DNA of 64,000 nt from Jeotgalibacillus sp. ET6 (GTDB lineage: Bacteria; Bacillota; Bacilli; Bacillales; Jeotgalibacillaceae), in contig NZ_JARUIU010000009.1 in the NCBI RefSeq assembly GCF_029667115.1, positions 1 to 64,000 on the forward strand, written 5' to 3'. Below, one piece after another: positions 27,038 through 35,952 of this stretch; the stretch's first letter is position 1, and every line of letters starts with the position of its first letter. Both the position numbers and the translations under genes were made by a program. The notes beneath the pieces are model-generated. The model was not told the DNA's origin. It did no database searches and saw only the letters and a list, made by a program, of their open reading frames with translations.

Positions 27038-27907
27038 TTAGACGTCCGGTTCAATATGGACGTGAACCTGAGTGTGCGGACGGTTGTTTTGAAGTGCATG
27101 TTCGATTTCTTCTGAAATATCGTGACTTTCAATGACATTTAAATCAGGGTCCACTTTAATGGTCAAATCAATAAACGTAACATTGCCGTGTGAGCGTGCT
27201 TTAAAATCTTCAATTTTCCGCACCCCTGGGATCTCTCTGACACTGGATTTAATTTCTTTCACTTCATTCGTATCAAATCCGTCTGTAAGTGTGTGAATAG
27301 CATCCTTAAAAATGCCCAGTGCAGTTTTCAGGATGATGATGCCCACCAGGAAAGCGGCTAATGGGTCAAGCCAGGTCAGCCCTGCAAAGCTGCCGATAAT
27401 CCCAATGGCTGCCCCCAGACTGACAAGTGCATCTGACCGGTTATCCTGGGCTGCAGCAAAAAGAGAGGAGCTTTTGATGCTTTTCGATAATTTGAGGTTA
27501 TAACGGTAAACACCGTACATAAATATGGCACTGCCGATTGCCACCCATGCGGCAAGCAGACTTGGAGGATTATCCTGGCCTCCCTGGAGAATGATCGAGC
27601 CAGCCTGAGTAAGCACTTGAAATGCAACGGCTGTCATAATAAATGCTGCAGCAAATGAAGCGATGGACTCAGCACGCATATGTCCGTAATGATGGTCCTG
27701 GTCAGGCGGTTTCCTTGAGACACGGAGGCCAACCAATACAGCAACGGAAGCAATGACATCAGTCGTGTTATTCAGTCCATCTGCTTTTAACGCTTCTGAG
27801 CCCGTTTGAATTCCGATAACTAATTTTATGACTGCAAGAACGAGGTAAGCCGCAATGCTGATCATTGCGCCGCGCTCACCGCGTTTTAAATTTTCGTATA
27901 AATCCAT
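27038..27907 (-). CDS. Cation diffusion facilitator, manganese exporter type (MneP/MneS-like)
   Basis: A 289-aa CDF antiporter exporting divalent metal for protons. Six spans are followed by a cytoplasmic domain. GLNNTTDVIASVAVLVGLR carries the NxxxD ligands of TM2 (Asn/Asp as in Mn-type CDFs), then DHHYGHMRAESIASF and QDNRSDALVSLGA (TM5 NxxxD-like). The C-terminal domain ends HVHIEPDV. It is closest in feel to B. subtilis YeaB (MneS). GTGGAGGC precedes the ATG. Metal preference is inferred from family resemblance. Confidence 0.88.
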   Translation of the reverse strand: MDLYENLKRGERGAMISIAAYLVLAVIKLVIGIQTGSEALKADGLNNTTDVIASVAVLVGLRVSRKPPDQDHHYGHMRAESIASFAAAFIMTAVAFQVLTQAGSIILQGGQDNPPSLLAAWVAIGSAIFMYGVYRYNLKLSKSIKSSSLFAAAQDNRSDALVSLGAAIGIIGSFAGLTWLDPLAAFLVGIIILKTALGIFKDAIHTLTDGFDTNEVKEIKSSVREIPGVRKIEDFKARSHGNVTFIDLTIKVDPDLNVIESHDISEEIEHALQNNRPHTQVHVHIEPDV

Positions 27908-28171
27908 ATTAATGCCTCCACGTACTTTTCTCGCATGCTTATATTATTTCCCTTAGAATAGATTATCAGACGTGACCAATTTGGGTCTAGAGCAACGTTG
28001 TAGGGGGTTCCCATGCTTATTGTGAGCGGGGAAATAAGTTGGGGGAAGGCAAAGGAAATCAGAATAATCGGGGAATTAAAAAGTAAAAGATTCTAGGAGA
28101 GAATGGTACACCCTCAGGCATCTGATTCAGCCAGCCAGAGTCCATAAACTGAAAAGATAGGGAACCAGTCG
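27908..28171. other. Spacer upstream of the CDF gene
   Basis: About 260 bases without a credible ORF, RNA or known motif. It should contain the CDF promoter; no MntR box was recognised. Confidence 0.4.
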
Positions 28172-28406
28172 AAAAAGAGGCTGGGACAAAAATCAAAAGA
28201 ATGTAAAGAATGAAGAAGTATTTATCAATAGTAAGAGGAGAGCGGAGCGGAAGGTGGCGACTCCTGCAGGATTTGACGGCAAGCTGAGACTTTACAGGGC
28301 CTTGCCCCGAAAAGGCTCAGCGCCGTCCCTGCGGAAAGCGTCCGCCTGAAGCGCAGCGAACCGGTCAAAGAGCTTGAGACACTTTTGTCCCAAGCTCTCT
28401 ATTTTC
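28172..28406 (+). repeat. Interspersed ~230-bp element, copy G (full length)
   Basis: GAGGCTGGGACAAAAATC starts the element, which then runs through GAGAGCGGAGCGGAAGGTGG, CTCCTGCAGGATTTGACGG and CGGAAAGCGTCCGCCTGAAG to the hairpin GAGCTTGAGACACTTTTGTCCCAAGCTC. It is adjacent to the 3' end of malL (minus strand), so the hairpin can terminate malL. Confidence 0.92.
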
Positions 28407-28431
28407 ATTTGCAGAGTTCACTTATATCACT

Positions 28432-30120
28432 TTATTTTAATTTATAAACTCTCGCCTCATAAGGTTTTAAAACAACGGTTGAGATTTCGTGATGCTCCTC
28501 AATCGGCAGATTGTTAAGGATAATATTTTCGCTCGATAAGCTAAGATCACTGTGATCCATAATCGCATCTTTTTTTGACAGGTTCGTTAAAACTACGACT
28601 TGTTCTTTTTTAAGAGTGCGGGTATAGGCGAAAATTTGGTGGTGGTCAGGAAGTATTAATTCATACGCTCCGTAAGTAAAGATATCATGATCTTTCTTTA
28701 ATTTAATCATTCGTTTGTAAAAAGAGAGAACAGAATTTTCATCCTGCAATTGATCTTCTACATTAATTTCTTTGTAGTTTGGATTGATTTTCATCCAGGG
28801 TGAAGAAGTGGTGAATCCGGCATTCGCTTCCTGGGACCACTGCATAGGTGTCCGGCTGTTGTCGCGTGATGACGCCCAGAGAATTCTCATAATATCTCCG
28901 TGGGGGAGTCCTTCTTCAGAACGGATCCGATACAGATTTTTTGCTGAAACATCGTCATAATCGTCAATCGATTCAAAATGTACATTTGTCATGCCGATTT
29001 CCTGTCCCTGATAGATAAATGGTGTACCTTGCATTAAAAAGTACATTGCAGCCATGGAAGTTGCACTCTCATACCAGTAATCATGGTCATCTCCCCACGT
29101 AGAGACGACACGCGGTTTATCATGATTTTCAATAAACAAGGCATTCCATCCATTGTTTTCCAATCCTTTCTGCCAGCGCGAAAGAACTTTTTTCAGTTCC
29201 ACAATATCCAGCTCTAAATTGGTTTCTGCATCCCACAAGCCAAGATGCTCAAATTGAAAAATCATGTCCATCTTGCCGTTTTCCTCACCAACCCAGAGAT
29301 CGGCTTCTTCAATGGAAACACCGTTGGCTTCCCCGACTGTCATAACGTCACGGGACCCGTCGCCATATGTTTCATTTTTAAATTCTTCAAGAAATGGCTG
29401 GATGCCTTCCTGATTCATGTGCATATCAAAGGAAGACACATACTTTTTCTTTAGAGGATTGGGCATATCCGGGAAGCCGGGACGCTTTTTGATATGACTC
29501 ACCGCATCAATTCTGAAGCCGTCAATTCCTTTATCAAGCCACCAGTTAACAGCATCATATACCGCTTGTCTTGCCTCTGGATTTTCCCAGTTTATATCAG
29601 GCTGCTTTGTAGAAAATACATGAAGGTAATATTGGTCTGTTTTTTCATCATACTGCCATGCTGAGCCGCCGAAAATACTTTCCCAGTTGTTTGGTTCTGC
29701 AACAGTTTTTCCGTGGTTATTGCGTTTCCCTTCCCGCCAGATGTACCAGTCCCTTTTTGGATCGTCAACGCTTGAACGGGACTCAATAAACCATTGATGT
29801 TCGTCACTTGTATGATTAGGCACAAAATCAATAATCAATTTCATGCCGCGTTTGTGAACTTCTTCGAGCAGCTGGTCAAAGTCAGCCATTGTGCCAAAGT
29901 CATCCATAATATCTTTATAATCAGAAATATCATACCCATTATCGTCATTAGGCGATTTATACATTGGACAAATCCAGATCACGTCTATTCCAAGATCTTT
30001 CACATAATCAAGGCGTTGGATAATTCCCTGTAGATCACCTATACCATCACCGTTTGAATCCTGAAAGCTTCTTGGATAAATCTGATAGCCAACGGCTTCT
30101 TTCCACCATATTTTTTTCAT
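28432..30120 (-). CDS. malL: Oligo-1,6-glucosidase / alpha-glucosidase (GH13), MalL-like
   Basis: A 562-aa cytosolic GH13 enzyme cleaving isomaltose, maltose-type oligosaccharides or sucrose. Catalytic residues: nucleophile Asp in GFRIDAVSHI, acid/base Glu in MTVGEANGVS, and transition-state Asp in FIENHDKPR. The start IWWKEAVGYQIYPRSFQDSN is typical. ATG 30120 follows GGAGGTGCACC. A cre site lies 20 bases upstream, so repression by CcpA on glucose is likely. No transporter or maltose regulator is adjacent, although msmX, the shared sugar ABC ATPase, lies 17 kb away. Confidence 0.93.
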   Translation of the reverse strand: MKKIWWKEAVGYQIYPRSFQDSNGDGIGDLQGIIQRLDYVKDLGIDVIWICPMYKSPNDDNGYDISDYKDIMDDFGTMADFDQLLEEVHKRGMKLIIDFVPNHTSDEHQWFIESRSSVDDPKRDWYIWREGKRNNHGKTVAEPNNWESIFGGSAWQYDEKTDQYYLHVFSTKQPDINWENPEARQAVYDAVNWWLDKGIDGFRIDAVSHIKKRPGFPDMPNPLKKKYVSSFDMHMNQEGIQPFLEEFKNETYGDGSRDVMTVGEANGVSIEEADLWVGEENGKMDMIFQFEHLGLWDAETNLELDIVELKKVLSRWQKGLENNGWNALFIENHDKPRVVSTWGDDHDYWYESATSMAAMYFLMQGTPFIYQGQEIGMTNVHFESIDDYDDVSAKNLYRIRSEEGLPHGDIMRILWASSRDNSRTPMQWSQEANAGFTTSSPWMKINPNYKEINVEDQLQDENSVLSFYKRMIKLKKDHDIFTYGAYELILPDHHQIFAYTRTLKKEQVVVLTNLSKKDAIMDHSDLSLSSENIILNNLPIEEHHEISTVVLKPYEARVYKLK

Positions 30121-30140
30121 ATTGGTGCACCTCCATAGTA

Positions 30141-30156
30141 ATGCAATCGTTTGCAC
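30141..30156 (-). promoter_or_regulatory. cre site upstream of malL
   Basis: ATGCAATCGTTTGCAC matches the CcpA operator WTGNAANCGNWNNCWW at 15 of 16 positions and is nearly palindromic (TGCAATCGTTTGCA). It may alternatively be the operator of another LacI-family regulator, as the symmetry is higher than most cre sites. Confidence 0.65.
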
Positions 30157-30159
30157 TTC

Positions 30160-30192
30160 ATTAAATAAAAAAACGGATCTTACATCCGTTTG
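30160..30192 (-). terminator. Second hairpin-T motif between the mpfA-like gene and malL
   Basis: On the minus strand AAACGGAT-N5-ATCCGTTT is followed by TTTTTATTT. It lies just upstream of the malL cre site and could be a back-up terminator for the mpfA-like gene. Confidence 0.5.
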
Positions 30193-30280
30193 CGGATCTG
30201 TTCCTATTTTTCACGTACTTATTTTACCCTTTAATGACCGTGAGTGCAATGTCTATTTGCTGGTAATTCTCATGGGAATG

Positions 30281-30320
30281 AAAAAAAGCTGAACCGATGC
30301 TTTCTCGATTCAGCTTCTAT
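30281..30320 (-). terminator. Terminator of the mpfA-like gene
   Basis: AAGCTGAATCGA and the complementary CGGTTCAGCTT form the stem, followed by TTTTTTC on the minus strand, right after the stop at 30324. Confidence 0.8.
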
Positions 30321-30323
30321 CCA

Positions 30324-31688
30324 TCACGCTTCTGTCGTTTGAACAGAAGTTTCCATTACGGAGGTTCTGTCTTCAGTGGTTTGCTCTTCTTCTGACATTT
30401 TCCAAACCTCAAGATAGAGGATATGGTACCCGTCAACATCATTTACTTTAAAGACAAAACCCTGTTCATAGATCTCATCACCAATTTCAACATCAAAATT
30501 TCTTGTCATGAAAAAGCCGCCGATTGTATCCACATCTTCTTCGTCAATGTTGATGCCAAGAAGATCATTGACGTTTTGCACCAGCACTTTTGAGTCTAGA
30601 ATATAATGGTTTTCATTGATCTTTTGAACGTCTGGTATTTCATCTACATCAAATTCATCCTGGATTTCTCCAACGATTTCTTCAATGATGTCCTCCATTG
30701 TAACGAGTCCGGATGTCCCTCCATATTCATCCAGAAGAATCCCCATGTGCATCCGTTCTTTTTGAAACTTCAGCAGCAGTTCATTGATAGGGATGCTGTC
30801 AATGACTTGAATAATGGAATGGGTGTATTCTGAGACAAGGCGATCCCCGTTAGCCTGATCCTCAATAAAGGCTGTCATCAGTTCTTTCATATTGATCATC
30901 CCGATTACATTGTCTTTATCTCCGTCCTCAACAACGGGGTAACGGGTGTATTGTTCCTCTTTCATGACGCTGAACACTTCTCTCAGGGTAAGGCCGCTGT
31001 TCACACTAATAATTTCGGTACGGGGTACCATTATTTCTTTTGCAACACGCTCATCAAATTCAAATATCTTGTTTACATAGCTGTATTCTGATTGATTAAT
31101 CTCACCGCTTTTTAAGCTTTCAGATAATAGAATCCTCAGATCTTCTTCCGAATGGGCAAGGTCATGTTCAGATGAAGGTTTAAGACCCAGCATTGCAGCA
31201 AAAATCCGTGCTGAACCATTTAAAAGCCAGATAAACGGATACATTAAGCTGTAAAACAGGATAAGCGGCTTTGCAAGAAGCAGAATGACAGCTTCAGCTT
31301 TTTGTACAGCTAAGATTTTAGGCGCTGACTCACCAATCACTACGTGTAAAAATGTAATGATGGAAAAAGCGATCGCAAATGAAATCAGGTGAGTAAGAGA
31401 AGCAGAAATTCCAAGGCCGGCTAAAAGAGGGCCAACCAGGGTTTCAACTGCTGATTCACCGAGCCAGCCTAAACCAAGTGCTGATACTGTAATGCCAAGC
31501 TGGCATGCAGACAAGTATTCATCTGGATTTAAGGTGATTCTTTTAGCAGCAAGCGCTTTTGAATTTCCTTCAGCAGCAAGCTGATCCAAGCGTGAACTTC
31601 TGATTTTTACAATAGCGAACTCAGAAGCAACAAAAAATGCTGTTAGTGCAATAAGAACAGCGACCATCAGTAAATGAACTATTTCCAA
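30324..31688 (-). CDS. CNNM/CorC-type magnesium exporter-family protein (MpfA/YhdP-like)
   Basis: A 454-aa membrane protein with an N-terminal DUF21 transmembrane domain (residues 1-190, EFAIVKIRSSRLDQL, CQLGITVSALGLGWLGE), a CBS pair (about 210-335, EIMVPRTEIISV, HMGILLDEYGGTSGLVT) and a C-terminal CorC_HlyC domain. In B. subtilis the homologue YhdP (MpfA) exports magnesium. The start appears to be TTG at 31688, since an in-frame TAA lies shortly upstream and no good ribosome site is seen. It is preceded by an unusual ~300-nt leader. Confidence 0.88.
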   Translation of the reverse strand: MEIVHLLMVAVLIALTAFFVASEFAIVKIRSSRLDQLAAEGNSKALAAKRITLNPDEYLSACQLGITVSALGLGWLGESAVETLVGPLLAGLGISASLTHLISFAIAFSIITFLHVVIGESAPKILAVQKAEAVILLLAKPLILFYSLMYPFIWLLNGSARIFAAMLGLKPSSEHDLAHSEEDLRILLSESLKSGEINQSEYSYVNKIFEFDERVAKEIMVPRTEIISVNSGLTLREVFSVMKEEQYTRYPVVEDGDKDNVIGMINMKELMTAFIEDQANGDRLVSEYTHSIIQVIDSIPINELLLKFQKERMHMGILLDEYGGTSGLVTMEDIIEEIVGEIQDEFDVDEIPDVQKINENHYILDSKVLVQNVNDLLGINIDEEDVDTIGGFFMTRNFDVEIGDEIYEQGFVFKVNDVDGYHILYLEVWKMSEEEQTTEDRTSVMETSVQTTEA

Positions 31689-32010
31689 TGATTTGAGACA
31701 ATCCCATTAAAGATCAGCGTTCGCTGGTCTTGGGCGTGGGGATGTCTCTCACACCTCCTGTTTTGTTGAAATGTATTGCCGGAATCAACATGGGCAGTAT
31801 TCAACAGACGGCATCAAACCAAGCATCCTGTAAGTCGTTTATTGAAGGAATGTAAATGGAAATGATGACCGTGCTGTCTGACATCTACTGCCATTTTTGA
31901 TTACCTCGTGATAAACACAACGATTGTCTCTGTTAGTATCGAGCATCATAACCCCATCGAACATTCCTCCAATCAAAATAATAATGCTTCTATTCTACCA
32001 CAAATAAAAA
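31689..32010 (-). promoter_or_regulatory. Long leader of the mpfA-like gene, possible cis-regulatory RNA
   Basis: About 300 bases separate a likely extended -10 (TGGTAGAAT on the minus strand, near 31992) from the start codon. Within it are an orphan ribosome site TTGGAGGAATG followed by ATGGGGTTATGA, a 41-codon frame, a 7-bp pairing TGTTGAA/TTCAACA, a GGAGGTGTGAGAGACATCCCC hairpin and an AGACCAGCG/CGCTGATCT hairpin about 20-40 bases before the start. It does not show the conserved GGTGAGGCTCC core of the M-box. Control by Mg2+ or by leader translation is only a guess. Confidence 0.4.
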
Positions 32011-32059
32011 ATCTTTGACCATCATTATTTCCAGTCACTGGCTGTTTTTATTCAATACA

Positions 32060-32962
32060 TTAAGGTACTTCATGGCCAAGCGAAGCCTCATAGATCACGT
32101 ACCATTGGTGCGGAGTTAATTTCATTTTTAATGCAGCCGCCGCAGAGTCAATTCGTTCTAATTTGCCTGACCCGACGATTGGCATTATAGAAGCTGGATG
32201 GGAAAGAAGCCATGAATAAATAACTTCGTCCATCTTATCCGTTCCAATTTCACTGCCAATTTGCTTTAGTGCTTTTCTTAGCCGTTCGGCTTTTGGCTCT
32301 TCTTGTTCAAAAAGCTGACCGCCTGCTAGAGGAGACCATGCCATGGGAGGAGCTTGCATTTCAAGTGAGAGATCGAGGGTCCCGTCTTCGAAATTTTCCA
32401 GGTTATATGGATTCAGCTCAATCTGGTTCGTCACAAGAGGCTGAGCAGTGTAGGTCTCAAGCATTTTCATTTGGCTTCGTTTAAAGTTTGATACTCCAAA
32501 GTGAAGAACTTTTCCATCATTGTGAAGCTGGTCAAACGCCTCTGCCGTTTCCTCCGGGTTCATAAATGGATCTGGACGATGAATCAAAAGTAAATCAATG
32601 TAATCTGTTTTAAGATTGGTTAAAGATTGTTCTACTGAATGTATAATATGCTTTTTACTCGTATTATAATGATGACTTTGGTGCTCCGGACGGTTGGAAG
32701 ACGGGAGAACAATTCCGCATTTTGTAATGATCTCCATCTTCTTTCGAAGAGAAGGATCTAACCCCAGTGCTTCTCCAAAAAGCTCTTCACATTGATACCC
32801 TCCATAAATATCTGCGTGATCAAACGTGGTGATTTCTTTTTCCATAACTTCTTTAATAAATGAAAGCCTTTCTTCTTTAGATAAGTTCCATTCATTTAGA
32901 CGCATCATTCCGTGAATAATTCTTGATAATTGAAAATCCTCTGCTAATGTAACTCTATCCAT
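32060..32962 (-). CDS. Aldo/keto reductase (YcsN/YdhF type)
   Basis: A 300-aa TIM-barrel NADPH oxidoreductase. The catalytic tetrad is visible: Asp in DHADIYGGY with Tyr following, Lys in IITKCG and His in LLLIHRPDP. The cofactor-binding end has PIVGSGKLERIDSA. AGGAGGAATACAT precedes the ATG. It may be followed by nothing on the same strand; the small membrane protein gene lies 14 bases upstream and both probably share a transcript. Substrate unknown. Confidence 0.88.
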   Translation of the reverse strand: MDRVTLAEDFQLSRIIHGMMRLNEWNLSKEERLSFIKEVMEKEITTFDHADIYGGYQCEELFGEALGLDPSLRKKMEIITKCGIVLPSSNRPEHQSHHYNTSKKHIIHSVEQSLTNLKTDYIDLLLIHRPDPFMNPEETAEAFDQLHNDGKVLHFGVSNFKRSQMKMLETYTAQPLVTNQIELNPYNLENFEDGTLDLSLEMQAPPMAWSPLAGGQLFEQEEPKAERLRKALKQIGSEIGTDKMDEVIYSWLLSHPASIMPIVGSGKLERIDSAAAALKMKLTPHQWYVIYEASLGHEVP

Positions 32963-32976
32963 ATGTATTCCTCCTA

Positions 32977-33270
32977 TTATGTAGTATCAAGTGACAGGAT
33001 ATAAAGTGAAAAAATCAGGCCGGTGAGTAAAATGGATCGGACCAGAGTTTCATCACACCATATTCCAATTAAGTACAGGGAAGTAATCAAAATGTAGGCG
33101 TTGTACCTTGTCAAAACTTTCTTGCTTTCTATCTGAGATATAAATGCCAGCAGTATAAAAAGAGGCAGTGCGTACAGGATAATTTTCGAGAAGAATGGCT
33201 CAATGATCAGTAAAGGAAGAAGAAACAACCCGAATATTCTGCGAATAAAACTGCTTCTGAACGTCTGCAT
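32977..33270 (-). CDS. Uncharacterised 97-aa membrane protein
   Basis: A hydrophobic protein with about three spans (residues 12-45 and 58-92) and a basic N-terminus (RSSFIRRIF). The ATG follows AAGAGGTGTACAGGGC. Its stop codon lies 14 bases before the aldo/keto reductase start, so the two form an operon. No family was recognised. Confidence 0.65.
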   Translation of the reverse strand: MQTFRSSFIRRIFGLFLLPLLIIEPFFSKIILYALPLFILLAFISQIESKKVLTRYNAYILITSLYLIGIWCDETLVRSILLTGLIFSLYILSLDTT

Positions 33271-33394
33271 GCCCTGTACACCTCTTTATAATCTGCATCT
33301 CAATCTGTAAACATTTACGATTAGATGATACCATATATAAAACAATAGTGAGGAATTGAGATTTAAGAAGATTCATAAGGAGGATGGGGCAGCG

Positions 33395-34669
33395 ATGGTG
33401 ATAGAGCTTTTAGAAAAAGCAAAAGGGTTGGACAGGGACGATGAATTAAAAGCATTCAAGGATGAATTTTACATAAAAGAAGGGCAGATTTATCTGGATG
33501 GAAATTCTCTTGGGCTTTTATCTAAAAGAGCAGAAAATGAAACCTTAAAAGCGCTCGCCAGTTGGAAGGAATACGGGATTGATGGATGGACAGAAGGAGA
33601 TCATCCATGGTTTACGTTATCTGAAAAACTGGGGGAGACGTCTGCGCCTTTAATAGGAGCTGAAAAGAATGAAGTCGTTGTTACGGGCTCTATCACTGCA
33701 AACCTTCATCAGATGATCGCAAGTTTTTATCATCCGAACGAAGAAAAAAATGAAATCCTTGCGGATGAACTTAACTTTCCTTCAGACCTGTATGCGATTC
33801 AAAGTCAGTTGGAACTAAAAGGGTTTGATCCTGCGGTCTATTTAAAAAAAGTACCCTCTCAGGACGGGCAGACGATTCTGTTAGACAGTATTAAATCGTC
33901 CATTACTGAAAAAACCGCTTTAGTCCTTCTGCCATCTGTACTCTATCGAAGCGGGCAATTGCTGCCAATAAAAGAAATCGTCGAATATGCTCACAGGTAT
34001 TCAGCAATCGTTGGCTTTGATTTGGCACATTCAATTGGGGCAGTTCCTCACAAGCTTCATGAGTGGAATGTCGATTTTGCTGTATGGTGTAATTATAAAT
34101 ATGTGAATAGCGGGCCAGGCGGAACCGGTGGATTATATGTTCACCAAAAACATCATGGGAAAATGCCTGGTTTAAAGGGATGGTTCGGCTCTGCAAAAGA
34201 AAAACAATTTGACATGGAGCACACATTTTCTCCAGCTGGTGACGCGGGAGCTTATCAGATTGGTACGCCTCATGTTTTATCAAGTGCACCATTAGCCGGA
34301 AGTTTAAGCATATTTGAAGAAGCTGGGATTCACCGCATCCGTGAGAAATCTTTGCAGCAGACCGATTTTCTTCTTGAGGTAATTGATTATCTGCTGGGTG
34401 ATTACCAATTTAAAGTAGTTACACCGCAGAATCATTCGGAAAGGGGCGGACATATTGCACTGGAACATCCCGCTGCAGCAAGTATTTGCAAGGCTTTAAA
34501 AAACAGAAATGTGATTCCTGACTTCAGATCGCCCAATTTAATCAGACTTGCACCCGCTCCTTTGTATACGACTTACAGAGAACTATATGAAGCGGTTTTA
34601 CTGCTCAAAGATATTATGGAAAGTAAAGAGTATGAACAACATGGCAATACCCGCAACATCATTGCATAG
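33395..34669 (+). CDS. kynU: Kynureninase
   Basis: A 424-aa PLP enzyme cleaving kynurenine to anthranilate and alanine. Key segments: [49 protein letters not shown], and the Schiff-base lysine in [20 protein letters not shown] 33395 follows AAGGAGGATGGGG; the upstream part of the open frame has no ribosome site. It is followed 11 bases later by kynB. No kynA (tryptophan 2,3-dioxygenase) occurs in this window, so the first step must be encoded elsewhere or kynurenine is imported. Confidence 0.95.
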   Translation: MVIELLEKAKGLDRDDELKAFKDEFYIKEGQIYLDGNSLGLLSKRAENETLKALASWKEYGIDGWTEGDHPWFTLSEKLGETSAPLIGAEKNEVVVTGSITANLHQMIASFYHPNEEKNEILADELNFPSDLYAIQSQLELKGFDPAVYLKKVPSQDGQTILLDSIKSSITEKTALVLLPSVLYRSGQLLPIKEIVEYAHRYSAIVGFDLAHSIGAVPHKLHEWNVDFAVWCNYKYVNSGPGGTGGLYVHQKHHGKMPGLKGWFGSAKEKQFDMEHTFSPAGDAGAYQIGTPHVLSSAPLAGSLSIFEEAGIHRIREKSLQQTDFLLEVIDYLLGDYQFKVVTPQNHSERGGHIALEHPAAASICKALKNRNVIPDFRSPNLIRLAPAPLYTTYRELYEAVLLLKDIMESKEYEQHGNTRNIIA

Positions 34670-34680
34670 GAGGCGTTTAA

Positions 34681-35307
34681 ATGAAAAAAATCATTGATAT
34701 TTCTATGGAATTATCCCGGGAAACTGCAGTATGGCCGGGGGACACCTTATTTCAGTATGAAGTAGCGTGGGATATTGAAGAAAGTGGTTCTGTGAATGTC
34801 GGAAAAATAGAGAGCAGCACGCATATGGGGACCCATATTGATGCGCCGTTTCACTACGATCAAAAGGGTAAAAAAGTAGATGAGCTTTCATTGGACCGTT
34901 ATATTTCAAAAGCTGTCGTGGTAGACTGCCAGGGGAAAGAAAATATCGCTGCTGATGATATTCTGCCATATATTACTGACCCTGATATCAGGAGTGTGCT
35001 GATTAAAACAAACTTCTGGAAAGACCGTAAACAATTCCCTCAAACGATACCTGTAATGGATAAGAACGTTCCGGGCATAATGGCAGAAAAGAATATCAAT
35101 CTAGTGGGAGTGGATCTGCCGTCTGTTGATTCGATTGACAGCAAAGAGTTGAAAAATCATCTTGAACTGCATCGACATGATATTTGGATACTTGAAGGAA
35201 TCGAATTAAAAGATGTATCGGAGGGGGTCTATGAACTGATCGCCCTGCCTTTAAAAATTGCGGGAGCGGATGGGAGTCCTGTCAGAGCGGTTTTGCGCGA
35301 AGTATAA
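34681..35307 (+). CDS. kynB: Kynurenine formamidase KynB
   Basis: A 208-aa metal-dependent hydrolase that deformylates N-formylkynurenine. The signature HMGTHIDAPFHY supplies the metal ligands, and VWPGDTLF near the start and HRHDIWILEGIEL near the end fit the bacterial KynB family. AGGAGGCGTTTAA precedes the ATG. It is the second gene of kynU-kynB, reverse to the usual kynA-kynB-kynU order of Bacillus cereus-type operons. Confidence 0.94.
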   Translation: MKKIIDISMELSRETAVWPGDTLFQYEVAWDIEESGSVNVGKIESSTHMGTHIDAPFHYDQKGKKVDELSLDRYISKAVVVDCQGKENIAADDILPYITDPDIRSVLIKTNFWKDRKQFPQTIPVMDKNVPGIMAEKNINLVGVDLPSVDSIDSKELKNHLELHRHDIWILEGIELKDVSEGVYELIALPLKIAGADGSPVRAVLREV

Positions 35308-35347
35308 AAAAATAGCTTAATCGGCAAGCATCTGCCAGAATAAGCTA
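35305..35347. terminator. Shared terminator kynB / ArsC-like gene
   Basis: TAGCTTA and TAAGCTA enclose GGCA/TGCC. The minus-strand read ends in TTTTTTT, and the TAG stop codon of the ArsC-like gene lies in the stem. Confidence 0.75.
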
Positions 35348-35776
35348 CACGGTTGAAGAAAGAGTTTTCCCCAGGTCTTTTATTCGAAGAGCAATATCAT
35401 CACAAATCTCCTGAAAGAGAACCCATTTTTCATTAGGATCAGCCGAGTGCTTATCAGGGTTCATTATATTCCAAGTCAGAATTTTTTTAGCTGTGGTTGG
35501 AGACAAAGATATTTTCTCATCTTTATCAAAATCCTGAATTAAAACAATTATATCGGCCTCATCCAGTTCTTCTTTTTTTAAATGATAGGGCTGGATGGAA
35601 CTTAAATCAATACATATTTCTTTCATTGCCTCTATCGAAAATGGACTAGTTTTAGCGCTGAACCAACCTGCGCTTCGAAAAGTGATATTTTGTGTATTTA
35701 ATCTTGAAGCCCAGCCTTCAGCGATTAAACTGCGTTCGTGGTTTGACGAAATAAAGTATATTGTTTGATTTGTCAT
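35345..35776 (-). CDS. ArsC/LMW-phosphatase-fold protein lacking catalytic cysteines
   Basis: A 143-aa protein that follows thioredoxin-dependent arsenate reductase through its length: TIYFISSNHERSLIAEGWA, FRSAGWFSAKTSPFSIEAMKE, ADIIVLIQDF and the tail EKWVLFQEICDDIALRIKDL. The active-site loop normally reads CTGNSCRS; here it is ISSNHERS, without the nucleophilic Cys. The second and third redox cysteines (in ArsC around 82 and 89) are also absent. It therefore cannot be an arsenate reductase or phosphatase by the known mechanism. The intact fold argues for a binding or regulatory role. Divergent from the symporter gene. Confidence 0.8.
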   Translation of the reverse strand: MTNQTIYFISSNHERSLIAEGWASRLNTQNITFRSAGWFSAKTSPFSIEAMKEICIDLSSIQPYHLKKEELDEADIIVLIQDFDKDEKISLSPTTAKKILTWNIMNPDKHSADPNEKWVLFQEICDDIALRIKDLGKTLSSTV

Positions 35777-35952
35777 AATCGCAGTTCCTTTCTGAAGATG
35801 TTATAGTTCACTATACCCATTTTATACTGAAAATATGCATGTATAATGATTTTACAGCTTCATTCATTAATATTCTTATAGATGTCTATTAAATGGCGGA
35901 GCAGGGTAAAGGTTTTCTAAATGAATTTTTTAGTTTGATCGGAGGAAAATGT

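Noticed and set aside
31689-32010. M-box (ykoK) magnesium riboswitch before the mpfA-like gene
   Set aside because: The conserved GGTGAGGCTCC and GCTGCCC core segments are not present; only a loose GGATGCTTG resemblance was seen.
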